Positions 1 through 6,915 of a stretch of DNA of 12,907 bases are shown one piece after another. The DNA lies in assembly GCA_050743125.1 (NCBI GenBank), contig JBOGEB010000123.1, positions 1 through 12,907 on the forward strand, in the 5' to 3' direction. How positions within the stretch are numbered: position 1 is the first letter of the stretch; each line of letters opens with the position of its first letter. Source of the stretch: JBOGEB01 sp050743125 (GTDB lineage Bacteria > Actinomycetota > Nitriliruptoria > Euzebyales > Egibacteraceae). The notes beneath the pieces were generated by a model. It was not told the DNA's origin, made no database searches, and saw only the letters and a list, made by a program, of their open reading frames with translations. Position numbers and translations under genes: made by a program.

Positions 1-304
1 AAGTAACTCAAACCGGCGGTGACCGCATGGGCACGTAGTCCTTGAATCCGTTTAAATCCGTCCAGTCAATTTGGAGACACTACACTAGCAGGCCCGCACT
101 CTTGTAAGCGCAAGTGCCCATCCCGTGTCACTCGGGTGACAGGGTTGTGGTGCTACACTCCACGACCACGCGGACACAGGGCCTGCCGAGTTTCTGTTCT
201 TGCTGTCGATGCCGATGACCCCTACTGCTTACAAGGCAAGTCTTCACGTGCCCCGGCTTCCCCCATACGGGTGTTGACCGGGGCTTTCTTGCGCGGGACC
301 ACGC
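1..304. other. Gene-poor leader upstream of the NYN gene
   Basis: I see no convincing gene here. Visible structure: a perfect inverted repeat TGTCAC-TCGG-GTGACA at 126-141, followed by a TACACT hexamer at 154-159 that could be a -10 box. A second TACACT lies at 81-86. Neither has a good -35 at standard spacing. AATCCGT occurs twice, at 45-51 and 55-61, one helical turn apart. The palindrome could be an operator for the NYN gene that starts at 305; that is inference. Confidence 0.4.
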
Positions 305-1078
305 ATGAGAGGGGCGCATCCTCTTGCTACGAGCCCCTCGGCAAGGGTCGTCTTCATCGACGGACAGAACCTCTACCAGAGGTGCCGGCGTCTCTTCGGG
401 CACCCGCTCTGCCATCCTCACCTTCTCGCGGAGTGGCTGGTGGGGCCTCGGGTCCAACATGCTCCTTATGTACGTTTCTACACTGGCCGTGCCAACCCGA
501 ACATGAGCGTGGAGGCCAAGAAAGTCCGAAACCTCGATCGACGGCTGAGGGCCATGGAAAGGGCCGGGGTCCTCACCATCGTCCGACCTCTCCGCTACCA
601 CTGGGATTGGGGGCATCGGGAGGCGCTGCCGACCGCTCATCCCCAGTCCGAGCCTCGTCAGGTTACGCTTGCCCCCTGGCAACGGCCTCAAGAAAAGGGC
701 ATCGACCTGGTCATTGCCCTCGACGTCATAGAGTTCATGCTCGCAGGGCGATGTGACGTCGCAATCGTCGTCAGTCTTGACAGAGACTTGTGCGAGATTC
801 CCAGGGCTTTCCGTACGCTCCGCAGCCTCATCGATAGGCCAACCCGTCTGGAGGCAGCGATCCCGGTGGCGGGTGAGAGCAGCAGAAAGACCTTGGAGGG
901 ATTCCACTACACCCATCGGATTACGCCGCAGGTCTTTCAGCTCATCCGTGATGACACGGACTACACGGTCGACGATGACCGGTGGAAACCTCCGGTGCTG
1001 CCCACTGACCTGGCTCAGCGTCAGGCGGAAGCGACCGCTTCCCCACCTCCGGCCAGAGATGACTCGGCCACCGCTTGA
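305..1078 (+). CDS. NYN-domain (PIN-like, DUF88/LabA-type) protein, putative RNase
   Basis: This 257-residue protein is a probable metal-dependent ribonuclease of the NYN branch of the PIN-like fold. The signature strand-loop VVFIDGQNLY lies at residues 15-24 (D19, N22). Further acidic patches typical of the fold follow: KGIDLVIALD (131-140) and VSLDRDL (156-162). These are where NYN enzymes place their metal-binding aspartates, so the active site looks intact. The C-terminal 60 residues are polar and end in a low-complexity tail rich in proline and alanine. No signal peptide or membrane segment is visible, so it is cytoplasmic. The ATG at 305 has no good Shine-Dalgarno, and the domain begins only 14 residues in, so the start is roughly right but not certain. 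The gene stands alone, 83 bp before copy A of the 130-bp repeat, as expected for cargo near one end of an integrated element. Its RNA target is unknown. Confidence 0.85.
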   Translation: MRGAHPLATSPSARVVFIDGQNLYQRCRRLFGHPLCHPHLLAEWLVGPRVQHAPYVRFYTGRANPNMSVEAKKVRNLDRRLRAMERAGVLTIVRPLRYHWDWGHREALPTAHPQSEPRQVTLAPWQRPQEKGIDLVIALDVIEFMLAGRCDVAIVVSLDRDLCEIPRAFRTLRSLIDRPTRLEAAIPVAGESSRKTLEGFHYTHRITPQVFQLIRDDTDYTVDDDRWKPPVLPTDLAQRQAEATASPPPARDDSATA

Positions 1079-1161
1079 GGGTTCCGGCTCCAGCAGCATT
1101 TCGATCCCAAAGTCCGTAGAACGCTACCCATTGCCGGGTCTCCGAGGAGACCGCGCTGTCG

Positions 1162-1291
1162 GCTTGACGGCCAAGCTGACTGCCTACCGGCCGTACGAGC
1201 GTGCACAGCCGCGATCTCACGCGGATTTCCTCAAGACGCTGACCTCCACAGATGCACCGGATTGGATCCGCCCGGACGGGCGCCTACGGAG
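1162..1291 (+). repeat. 130-bp direct repeat, copy A
   Basis: Positions 1162-1259 match 7093-7190 at 94 of 98 bases by my reading, with no gaps. After 21 diverged bases both copies end in the same 11-mer CGCCTACGGAG (1281-1291 and 7212-7222) at identical spacing. Two perfect hairpins lie inside: GCTTG-ACGGC-CAAGC at 1162-1176, and CCGCG-ATCTCA-CGCGG starting near 1209. All four mismatches between the copies fall outside these stems. Copy A stops exactly where the IS3-family element begins, so whatever originally followed it is gone. In copy B the equivalent point enters a tRNA fragment. Confidence 0.9.
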
Positions 1292-1318
1292 TGAACTGCC
1301 CCGGGTTTGTTGGAGGCT
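1292..1318 (+). repeat. IS inverted repeat (distal, orfB end)
   Basis: This 27-bp terminus starts TGAACTGCCCCGGG and ends GGAGGCT. It pairs with 2552-2578, differing at two positions near GTTGG versus CGTGG. The orfB stop codon lies just inside it (1317-1319), as is common in IS3 elements. Confidence 0.9.
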
Positions 1319-2291
1319 AGTTTGTTTGGAATCCCGGTAGTGTAAGTTGCCCGAGACCTGCGTAGTAGTTGGCCTCGAATTCCACTGGTGGGATATCCCC
1401 GAGCGCGCTGTGCAACCGACGTTGTACCAGTCGATCCACTCCAGCATCGCGATCTCCACCTGCTCGACGCTACGCCAAGGGCCGCGAGGGACGATCAGCT
1501 CGGTCTTGAACAACCCGTTAACCGACTCGGCTGGCGCGTTGTCGTAACTATCACCCTTGGACCCGACCGACGGCGTGACCCCGGCCTCCTCAAGGCGTTC
1601 GCTGTACCGGATCGCGGTGTGCTGACAGCCCCGGTCCGAATGGTGCACCAACCCCTCGACGCGGGCGTCGCGGCGCCACAGGGCCATCTGTAACGCGTCC
1701 AGGGCCAGGTCGGTACGCAGATGGGCGGCCAGCTGCCAGCCCACGATCATGCGTGAGAACACGTCGACGACGAACGCGGCGTAGACGAATCCCACCAGCG
1801 TGCGGATGTAGGTGATGTCGGCGACCCACCCCCGGTTGGGCCGGGGGGCGGTGAAGTCGCGGCGGACCAGATCGGCGGGCCGCTCGGCGGCCTCGTCACC
1901 GACGGTGGTGCGTCTGAGCTCACCGCGTACCGCGCCTTGGATGCCAAGTTGTCGCATCACCCCGCTCCACGGCGCAGCGGGCGGCGGCGATGTCCTCGCG
2001 AGCCAGTTGCCGCCAGATCTTGCGTGCGCCGTACACCTGATAGTTGGCGTCGTAAATCCGTTTGATGTGAGTCCCAAGCCATTCGTCGCGCAGCGCACGT
2101 GTCGAGGGCGGCCGGATCTTGGCGGCGTAGTAGGTGGACGGGGCGATCTGCAGCATGTGACAGATCGGGGCGACCCCGAACCGGTCACGGTAGGCGTCGA
2201 CGAGGGCGGCCATCTGGGCAGACAGGGTCGAGCTGTCTCGCGAAGAAAGCCGACGCCACCTTGAGGATCTCGTTGGCTCTGCGCAGCTCAC
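1317..2291 (-). pseudogene. IS3-family transposase OrfB (DDE integrase core), frameshifted
   Basis: The frame can be followed from the N-terminal part (DAYRDRFGVAPICHML..., with HTH_21-like IAPSTYYA) into the rve catalytic core. An extra base in the C-run at 1960-1963 breaks the frame after ...AARCAVER. A missing base near 1420 restores it, giving RRLHSALGDIPPVEF and a normal C-terminus with a stop at 1317-1319. The DDE triad is present: D at 1817-1819 (ADITYI), D at 1634-1636 (HHSDRGC) and E at 1526-1528 (APAESVNG), with 35 residues between the last two as in IS3 enzymes. The two indels offset each other, but the roughly 180 core codons between them are out of frame with both ends. It is a pseudogene unless the indels are read errors. 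Confidence 0.9.
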
Positions 2292-2527
2292 GATTCTCGC
2301 GTTCCAACTCGACGATGCGCTGCTGCTCCGCGGTGGTCACGCCGGGACGTTGGCCGCCGTCGATCTCTCACCTGACGCACCCAGCCGCGCAGGCTCTCGG
2401 TGCCGATCCCCAACTGGCGAGCGACCCGGCCGATCACACCCTTGCGCTCGCCGGACTGCTCACAGATCTCGAACACCATCCGCACCGCCCGCTGGCGAAT
2501 CTCATCCGGGTACCTCTTCGCTGACAT
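2185..2527 (-). pseudogene. IS3-family transposase OrfA (HTH), frameshifted
   Basis: It starts at ATG 2527 (MSAKRYPDEIRQRAVRMV) behind a GGAGAGGA ribosome binding site. The N-terminal half is the usual helix-turn-helix of IS3 OrfA (ARQLGIGTESLRGWVRQ). An extra base near 2364-2372 shifts the frame. In the next frame the expected leucine-zipper-like segment continues: EIDGGQRPGVTTAEQQ, then IVELERENRELRRANEILKV, ending in PRRRLP and a TGA at 2185-2187. OrfA normally yields a fused OrfAB by programmed -1 slippage; the extra indel should block that. Confidence 0.85.
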
Positions 2528-2551
2528 GGCCCCATCCTCTCCAAGGATCGG

Positions 2552-2578
2552 AGCCTCCACGAAACCCGGGGCAGTTCA
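2552..2578 (-). repeat. IS inverted repeat (proximal, orfA end)
   Basis: This is the inverted match of 1292-1318, reading AGCCTCC...GGGGCAGTTCA on the plus strand. The orfA start at 2527 lies 25 bp inside it. Confidence 0.9.
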
Positions 2579-2694
2579 CCCCAGGCGGGGTCGTAGACGT
2601 ACCTGGCCACGGCCCGCCTTGCTCACGGACAACGGGTTCCCGGCGAGCCTAACATCGGTCTCCTGCGCAGGGCAGTCGATCTCATGAGGCCGAC

Positions 2695-3035
2695 GTGAAA
2701 GCTCGGGCTGAGCAGTCACTGCACTGCTGGGTGGCGACCACACACTCCGACGGCCGGCCGGACGTTGCGCCGCCCTGGGGATGTGCGGCTGAACGAGAGC
2801 TGGCAGTACGACAGCCGCCCGGCGACCCGTCACGCTCGCAACCTCGCGGCCGACCCGGCAACGGTCTTGCGCCTGGAGGACGGCAGGGAGGCGGCCGTGC
2901 TCAAGGGCGAGTCACGTCCGGTCGTGCGACTGGCGACCTCGGTGGACGGCTCGTCGCCGCTTTGTGAAGCATCACGGCCTGGGCTACGTCCCGAGCCGGA
3001 CGCCTGGACAGCGCCAGGCTGTAACGCCTCGATCC
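2695..3035 (+). pseudogene. PPOX-class flavin/F420-dependent oxidoreductase remnant
   Basis: Three frames in succession read like one protein of the pyridoxamine-5'-phosphate-oxidase-like fold common in actinobacteria. The first gives HCWVATTHSDGRPDVAPPWG up to about 2780. The second gives SWQYDSRPATRHARNLAADP then ATVLRLEDGREAAVLKGESR up to about 2950. The third gives FVKHHGLGYVPSR. Family members have the equivalent order: W-ATT-DGRPH-P-WG, then RKARNL-DP-VV-LE-G-E, then a KY..Y.P-type end. The family binds FMN or F420, but with two frameshifts no such enzyme can be made. It lies 116 bp beyond the IS right end and may be original chromosome or old cargo. The exact limits are uncertain. Confidence 0.7.
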
Positions 3036-3119
3036 TGTCCGGGGCTCCGCTATCAGCCGCTACCGAAATCCTGCGCCAGCACTGCGATAACTTGAGACAT
3101 TTCACGACTGTGGAAGGCC

Positions 3120-3728
3120 TCAATGCTCCAGACGCGCACGGATCAGCCTGATCATCGGACCGAAGTCCGTCAAAAGATCACAGCCGTGAGCCCCGAGCAG
3201 CTCGATCACATCTGGATCGTCGAAATCACGTATGTCACGAGTGACGAAATAACACGTGTCAGTCTGCTCGGCTTGTAGGTGCCTCAAGACGCTAGCGAGT
3301 ACGAAGCTATCTTGTGCGCTCATGTCCAAGTCGGCTTGGAGGTCATAACCAAGTTCGATAACCTGAGGGGTGATCGGTATCAGCTTGGCGGCCCGAACCA
3401 AGCGGCGCGCTGTGGCTTCAAGCCTCGCCCGGTCTTCCTCTGCGCTAATGGCGAACAACGATGCGGCGAGATCCACCTGTTGAACGGTTTTCACGTACCG
3501 CGCCGAGCGACGTAGCTGGGTTAACTCGGTCTGAAGCTCTTGCTGAAGCCGCTGCCTCGTGCGATGCCGACGCCCAAGTGTCTCGTACGGCTCGGCGAGA
3601 CAATACGCAGGGAGCAAGAGACTAAGGGATCCATCCTCGGCATAGCCAAGTATCTGGTCACAGACACCGTGTCGCTCCTGCTCAAATGCGAGCTCAAGGA
3701 CGAAGTTTGACTCAACGTACAGACGCAT
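3120..3728 (-). CDS. PIN-domain protein, putative nuclease
   Basis: This is a 202-residue PIN-like protein. Strand 1 is MRLYVESNFVLELAF, with E6 and N8 where most PIN domains have an aspartate and a small polar residue. Other likely metal ligands are E46 (in YCLAEPYETL), D140 (AQDSFVLASV) and D165 (FVTRDIRDF); the last two motifs are classic for PIN nucleases. A long charged helical insert (about residues 50-110) makes it larger than VapC toxins (about 130 residues). Its ATG (3728) overlaps the stop of the upstream gene in the sequence TGATG, so the two are translationally coupled; a TTG at 3731 is an alternative start. PIN proteins usually cut RNA. The partner here is a PD-(D/E)XK-like protein, not a VapB antitoxin, which argues against a simple VapBC pair. 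Confidence 0.85.
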   Translation of the reverse strand: MRLYVESNFVLELAFEQERHGVCDQILGYAEDGSLSLLLPAYCLAEPYETLGRRHRTRQRLQQELQTELTQLRRSARYVKTVQQVDLAASLFAISAEEDRARLEATARRLVRAAKLIPITPQVIELGYDLQADLDMSAQDSFVLASVLRHLQAEQTDTCYFVTRDIRDFDDPDVIELLGAHGCDLLTDFGPMIRLIRARLEH

Positions 3729-4180
3729 CAAGCCGCTTCGAAATGCACGCTTCCGCCTTGGGTGGCATCGTAAAGCCCAGATGCCTTGGCGAACGAACGC
3801 GTCCCAGTAGGGAGTTCGTCAAGAGAGGGGGCGGACACGATGGCTGACAGCCATGCCCCAACTAAATGCTCGAAGGCCGTGCCGGTTACTCGGCCATGGA
3901 TTCGCTCGAGCTCATCAAAATATTCACCCAATAGTTCCCGCGTTTCGACAATCACGTCTGGCTGTCGCTCGCCTCCTGTAGGCGACGAAGCTTCCTTCCA
4001 CAGAAAGGTCTCTTTAGGGGTAACCAGCAGGAAGAAATCGCTGGGTGTACCAGTAGCATGAGCAAGCAAATTGCGGTGGAACTTAGCGGCCCACGTAACG
4101 TCGGCCTCTGCGCGGGCCTTGACTTCGACGGTGACGACTGGGCGCCCAACCCGATCTTTGACCGTCACATCGGATCGCAT
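3728..4180 (-). CDS. PD-(D/E)XK nuclease-like protein coupled to a PIN gene
   Basis: This 150-residue protein opens with a restriction-endonuclease-like core: DVTVKDRVGRPVVTVEVKAR (residues 4-23). D4 or D9 with E19-x-K21 forms the D...ExK motif, and W30 follows. A second strand pair, FFLLVTPKETFLWK (about 49-62), matches the part of such cores that follows the ExK strand. The remaining half is helical without a recognisable motif. It lacks the first helix often seen in full restriction enzymes and may be a minimal or partner-dependent nuclease. The start ATG 4180 is firm: AGGAGG (plus-strand complement 4189-4194) lies 8 nt upstream. It is the first gene of a two-gene operon with the PIN gene. 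A -10-like TATACG and tandem 9-mers lie just upstream. The substrate is unknown. Confidence 0.75.
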   Translation of the reverse strand: MRSDVTVKDRVGRPVVTVEVKARAEADVTWAAKFHRNLLAHATGTPSDFFLLVTPKETFLWKEASSPTGGERQPDVIVETRELLGEYFDELERIHGRVTGTAFEHLVGAWLSAIVSAPSLDELPTGTRSFAKASGLYDATQGGSVHFEAA

Positions 4181-4208
4181 GAGCTGCTCCTCCTACGTGC
4201 CCCTGCAC

Positions 4209-4250
4209 TGCCATCGTTGCCATCGTATAGAGCCAGTGAAACGGATGGCA
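4209..4250 (-). promoter_or_regulatory. Candidate promoter/operator of the PD-(D/E)XK-PIN operon
   Basis: On the plus strand TGCCATCGT occurs twice in perfect tandem (4209-4217 and 4218-4226). An inverted half-copy GATGGCA follows at 4244-4250. Read on the minus strand, TATACG (4229-4224) sits at a sensible -10 distance, giving a leader of about 37 nt to the ATG at 4180. The tandem repeats would cover the -10 end and start site, a typical repressor position. No good -35 is visible. Confidence 0.45.
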
Positions 4251-4818
4251 CCCCAGCACGCCCCTCCCACGAACACAGCCCACGCCGATCGGCAGGATGC
4301 TGCGCAGGGACAACATGATGTTACAGACCTGCGTGACTAGACTGCATGACCGTGTATACCGCTATTTTACGGGCGTTGCCAGCCCCCACATAAGACCGGC
4401 CCTCCGGCAGCCCCGGCAGCCGGAGGCCCAGCGGCGCCCCCCTGCATCCATTCGCATGATCCACACACGCGCCCGGCAGAGCGGTCCACGAACCGCAGGC
4501 CAACCTTCCCGCGGCTTGCCAGCGAACATCGACACAGACCTCGTACTGCACGAAAACCTCCGGGCGAACGGCCAGTGGGCCGGCCAAACGGCCCGTTGTG
4601 GGCACCGCTGAGCCAAGCGCGTACCGCGCGCATACTCAAGGCCGGATGAGGCCACCGAGAGCACAGCCCCGACACGTCCGGAAACGGCGCTTTTGCGCTC
4701 CCCGATCCGGAGTTCCCGGATACGCCGCTGCCCGGGAAACGACGACCGGTCGGGAGTGCGCTGCTCCTACTCATCCCGATGGCTGTTCGGTCGCCCGGTC
4801 GCATCGCCGGGCGCCGAC
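4251..4818. other. Gene-free stretch between divergent units
   Basis: I see no credible gene here: the open frames lack family signatures and ribosome binding sites. Two structures stand out. One is a strong hairpin CCTCCGGC-AGCCCCGGCA-GCCGGAGG at 4401-4426. The other is a perfect inverted repeat ATCCGG-AGTTC-CCGGAT at 4705-4721, about 100 bp before the hydrolase start, which could be an operator. Neither has a T-tract, so I do not call a terminator. Confidence 0.5.
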
Positions 4819-5775
4819 ATGCATACTGCTCAGGTGGCTGAGCAGATTCCCGAACCCTTTGCGACGGGGCGTCTCGATGTCAGCGATGGGCACGTCCTCT
4901 ATTACGAGGAGGTCGGCGCCCGGGAGGGCACTCCGGTTGTGTATCTGCACGGTGGGCCGGACGCGGGCTGCACGCCCGGGACGCGGCGCTTCTTCGACCT
5001 CCAGCGACATCGAGCCGTGCTGTTCGACCAGAGAGCGGCAGGACGGAGCACCCCGCACGCCGCCGATGAAGGCGTGCACTGGGACAGCATCGACATGAAT
5101 CACCACATCGACGACATCGAGCGGCTCCGGGAACACCTCGGCATCGAGCGGTGGATCGTGTTCGGGGTTTCCTGGGGATCGGTGCTCGGAGCGACCTACG
5201 CCGAACGTCACCCGGAACGAGCCAGCGCCCTTGTTCTCGCCGCTGTCAGTACCGGCACAGCCGCTGACATTGACTGGTTGACCGTCCACGCCGGACGGTT
5301 CTTCCCCGCCGAGTGGGACGCATTCCGTGACCACGTCCCAGCTGAGCTGCGGGACGAGCGACTGGTCGATGCGTACAACAGGCTGCTCATGGATCACGAT
5401 CCTGCAGTCCGGGAGGCCGCCGCGGTCGCTTGGTGCCGCTGGGAGGACGCCCATATGGCGACGACCCCAAAGATTCGATCAAACCTCCGCAACGCCGACG
5501 CGAAGTTCCGCCTGGGGTTCGCCCGGCAAGTGACTCACTCCTGGCGCCACAACTCCTGGCTCGCTCCCGACGAGATCATCCGAAAGGCACCTCGACTATC
5601 TGGAATCCCAGGATGGCTCATCCACGGACGACTCGACCTCAGTAGCCCCCTCGACGCTCCATGGCGGATCCACCAGGCGTGGCCCGACAGCGAGCTCGTC
5701 ATCGTCGATGACGAAGGTCACGGCGGGGAGACGATGGCAATGCACTGGTGCCGCGTTCTCGCTGATCTTGCATAG
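4819..5775 (+). CDS. pip: Proline iminopeptidase-type alpha/beta hydrolase
   Basis: This 318-residue cytoplasmic peptidase of the S33 family is expected to remove N-terminal proline from peptides. Order of motifs: oxyanion-hole HGGPDAGC (residues 44-51; the family has HGGPG), DQRAAGRSTPH (70-80; family DQRGAGRSTPH), nucleophile elbow GVSWGSVLGATYAERHPE with Ser118, catalytic Asp273 in HGRLDLSSP, and His301 in DEGHGG. All triad residues are present and the length is normal. Departures from consensus are G-to-A in DQRAAG and the first elbow glycine of GGSWGS (here GVSWGS). The region 225-250 (FRLGFARQVTHSWRHNSWLA) differs from the usual GF loop, so specificity could differ. ATG 4819 has no Shine-Dalgarno; GTG 4834 would also give a complete enzyme. 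It appears monocistronic. Confidence 0.9.
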   Translation: MHTAQVAEQIPEPFATGRLDVSDGHVLYYEEVGAREGTPVVYLHGGPDAGCTPGTRRFFDLQRHRAVLFDQRAAGRSTPHAADEGVHWDSIDMNHHIDDIERLREHLGIERWIVFGVSWGSVLGATYAERHPERASALVLAAVSTGTAADIDWLTVHAGRFFPAEWDAFRDHVPAELRDERLVDAYNRLLMDHDPAVREAAAVAWCRWEDAHMATTPKIRSNLRNADAKFRLGFARQVTHSWRHNSWLAPDEIIRKAPRLSGIPGWLIHGRLDLSSPLDAPWRIHQAWPDSELVIVDDEGHGGETMAMHWCRVLADLA

Positions 5776-5816
5776 CGCCGCACAGACATCGCTCATGGCG
5801 GTGAGGAGCGGATCAC

Positions 5817-6029
5817 GTGTCCCCGAAGTGCCATACCGGCGCAGTGAAGAACCGCACGGTAACCCTGCCGGATATCGCGCGGGTGGCGGCAGCCGCTTGG
5901 CCATCCTTGGATCTCGAGCGGGAGTCTCCGTCCCCCGGTGGAGTACCGTCCCTACGCGAATCTTATGACCTCCTGAGGGCATTGCCCCACCGGGCTTCGG
6001 GAGCTGACCCGATCAGGGGCCGCTCGTGA
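5817..6029 (+). CDS. Small ORF with partial HTH-like start, possible remnant
   Basis: A GTG at 5817 follows GAGGAG (5803-5808) by 8 nt and opens 70 codons. The stretch KNRTVTLPDIARVAA looks like the first helix of the helix-turn-helix at the N-terminus of some actinobacterial N6-adenine methylases (typically TLPDIARLAGVGR...). The next residues (AAWPSLDLERESPSPGG) do not match a recognition helix well, so the rest may be scrambled or the similarity fortuitous. It lies 41 bp after the hydrolase gene on the same strand and faces the toxin gene. I would call it hypothetical. Confidence 0.3.
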   Translation: MSPKCHTGAVKNRTVTLPDIARVAAAAWPSLDLERESPSPGGVPSLRESYDLLRALPHRASGADPIRGRS

Positions 6030-6115
6030 GCAGTTTCTCTACCCTTTTTCTAGATCGGTGGCAGAGGCCGCAAAGCGTTTTCCCCCACTCCGCTCAAGCA
6101 ACCCAACCGACCTGC

Positions 6116-6445
6116 TTACTGCTCCTTCGGTGGCCAGTGCAAGCCGACGTAGGGGTCGGGGTTGGTGACCGCCCACCTGTCGAGCGCCGAGGCCAAATGC
6201 TCCTCCATCCCTTGCTGCGGCAGGTGCGACTTGAGCACACACACGATCACGATGTCGCGCTCGGCGGCGAAGTCCTTGACGTTCTCGGTCACCAACGCAC
6301 GGTGCTCGCGAGCCGCGACGGTCGCGACCTCCGGATCGGGTCGGGCGTCGATGCCTCGGTCCCTGACGTGTACCGCGTCGTGACCGCGTTTCTCCAGCCG
6401 CTGGCAGATCCCGGGCGGGAACATCTCGTCGATCAGGAACCGCAT
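6116..6445 (-). CDS. PIN-like toxin (DUF5615/Mut7-C type) of a toxin-antitoxin pair
   Basis: This 109-residue protein begins MRFLIDEMFPPGICQRLEKRG, the typical opening of DUF5615/Mut7-C PIN-like proteins, with D6 and E7 as first metal ligands. GHDAVHVRDRGI (21-32) and the second acidic site RALVTENVKDF (49-59; E54, D58) follow in the right order. The family is predicted to be a ribonuclease toxin. Its ATG is separated from the antitoxin stop only by GG (TAAGGATG), so the two are translated in tandem; the upstream overlapping frame that includes Met far above is not needed. The C-terminal 35 residues (LDRWAVTNPDPYVGLHWPP) extend past the usual core and are intact to the TAG/TGA region near 6116. 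Confidence 0.85.
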   Translation of the reverse strand: MRFLIDEMFPPGICQRLEKRGHDAVHVRDRGIDARPDPEVATVAAREHRALVTENVKDFAAERDIVIVCVLKSHLPQQGMEEHLASALDRWAVTNPDPYVGLHWPPKEQ

Positions 6446-6447
6446 CC

Positions 6448-6876
6448 TTATGAAGCCATAAGTTCGGCGCGCTGCTGTGCAAGCTGACGGGCCTGCTCGG
6501 CTGCTGCGTCGTTGGCGGCGACCTGCGCCTCGATCTCGTCCCTGTGCGTGGTGGCGAAGTCGATGGCGGTGCGGATATGTCGTGGGTGAAGCGCGAACTG
6601 CTCGGCCAGCGCCGCCACGCGCTGCTCGTCGCTGCCGGTGGTGTAACGCAGCGCTGAGACGACCTCCCACACGTCAGGGCCCACCGCCAACGCGGCCCGG
6701 CGCCCTGTCGGCCCGTCGCGGTACACGATGCCTGGGTGGTGCAGCGTGTCCAAGCCCTCGGTCACGAGCCGCTCCAGCAAGGCCCGCTCGGTGATCCCCT
6801 CAGCCGCCGCTTGTCTGGCTAGACGCGCTTTCACGGTCGCGTCGAGACGGTACGACGTTGCTCGTGAAACAGCCAC
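6448..6876 (-). CDS. Antitoxin: ribbon-helix-helix plus DUF433-like domain
   Basis: This is a 142-residue antitoxin paired with the downstream DUF5615-type toxin. Residues 3-43 (VSRATSYRLDATVKARLARQ...) read as a ribbon-helix-helix DNA-binding unit of the VapB/CopG kind. Residues 48-112 (HPGIVYRDGPTGRR, then VWEVVSALRYT...) resemble the DUF433-type winged helix found in antitoxins of this toxin class. The last 30 residues are an alanine/glutamine-rich helix, a plausible toxin-neutralising tail. Start GTG 6876 is set by AGGAGG (plus-strand complement 6883-6888), 6 nt upstream. Genes lie in the usual antitoxin-first order. Autoregulation is expected from the RHH, and a direct repeat lies upstream. 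Confidence 0.85.
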   Translation of the reverse strand: MAVSRATSYRLDATVKARLARQAAAEGITERALLERLVTEGLDTLHHPGIVYRDGPTGRRAALAVGPDVWEVVSALRYTTGSDEQRVAALAEQFALHPRHIRTAIDFATTHRDEIEAQVAANDAAAEQARQLAQQRAELMAS

Positions 6877-6915
6877 CTCTCACCTCCTACGTTGTACCGC
6901 AGATGTCACCGCTAC

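Larger units (their letters stand above)
1292..2578 (-). mobile_element. Decayed IS3-family insertion sequence (IS51/IS6110-like), 1287 bp
   Basis: The element is bounded by near-perfect inverted repeats at 1292-1318 and 2552-2578. Both begin TGAACTGCCCCGGGTTT, which resembles the known IS6110 terminus TGAACCGCCCCGG. It encodes OrfA and a DDE OrfB on the minus strand, the normal IS3 layout and length. No 3-4 bp target duplication is seen: the left flank is ...CGGAG and the right flank is CCCCAGG. This suggests that a deletion or IS-mediated rearrangement removed one original flank. Several indels break both frames, so it is unlikely to be active. Confidence 0.93.

Noticed and set aside
128..1099. 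323-codon open frame on the minus strand opposite the NYN gene
   Set aside because: It has no recognisable motif, and the plus strand carries a clear NYN protein. Long antisense frames are common at this GC content.
2099..2652. Plus-strand open frames across the IS3 element
   Set aside because: They are antisense to OrfA and OrfB, whose family motifs are on the minus strand.
4401..4426. Strong hairpin in the gene-free stretch
   Set aside because: It has no T-run and no gene ends nearby, so I did not call it a terminator.
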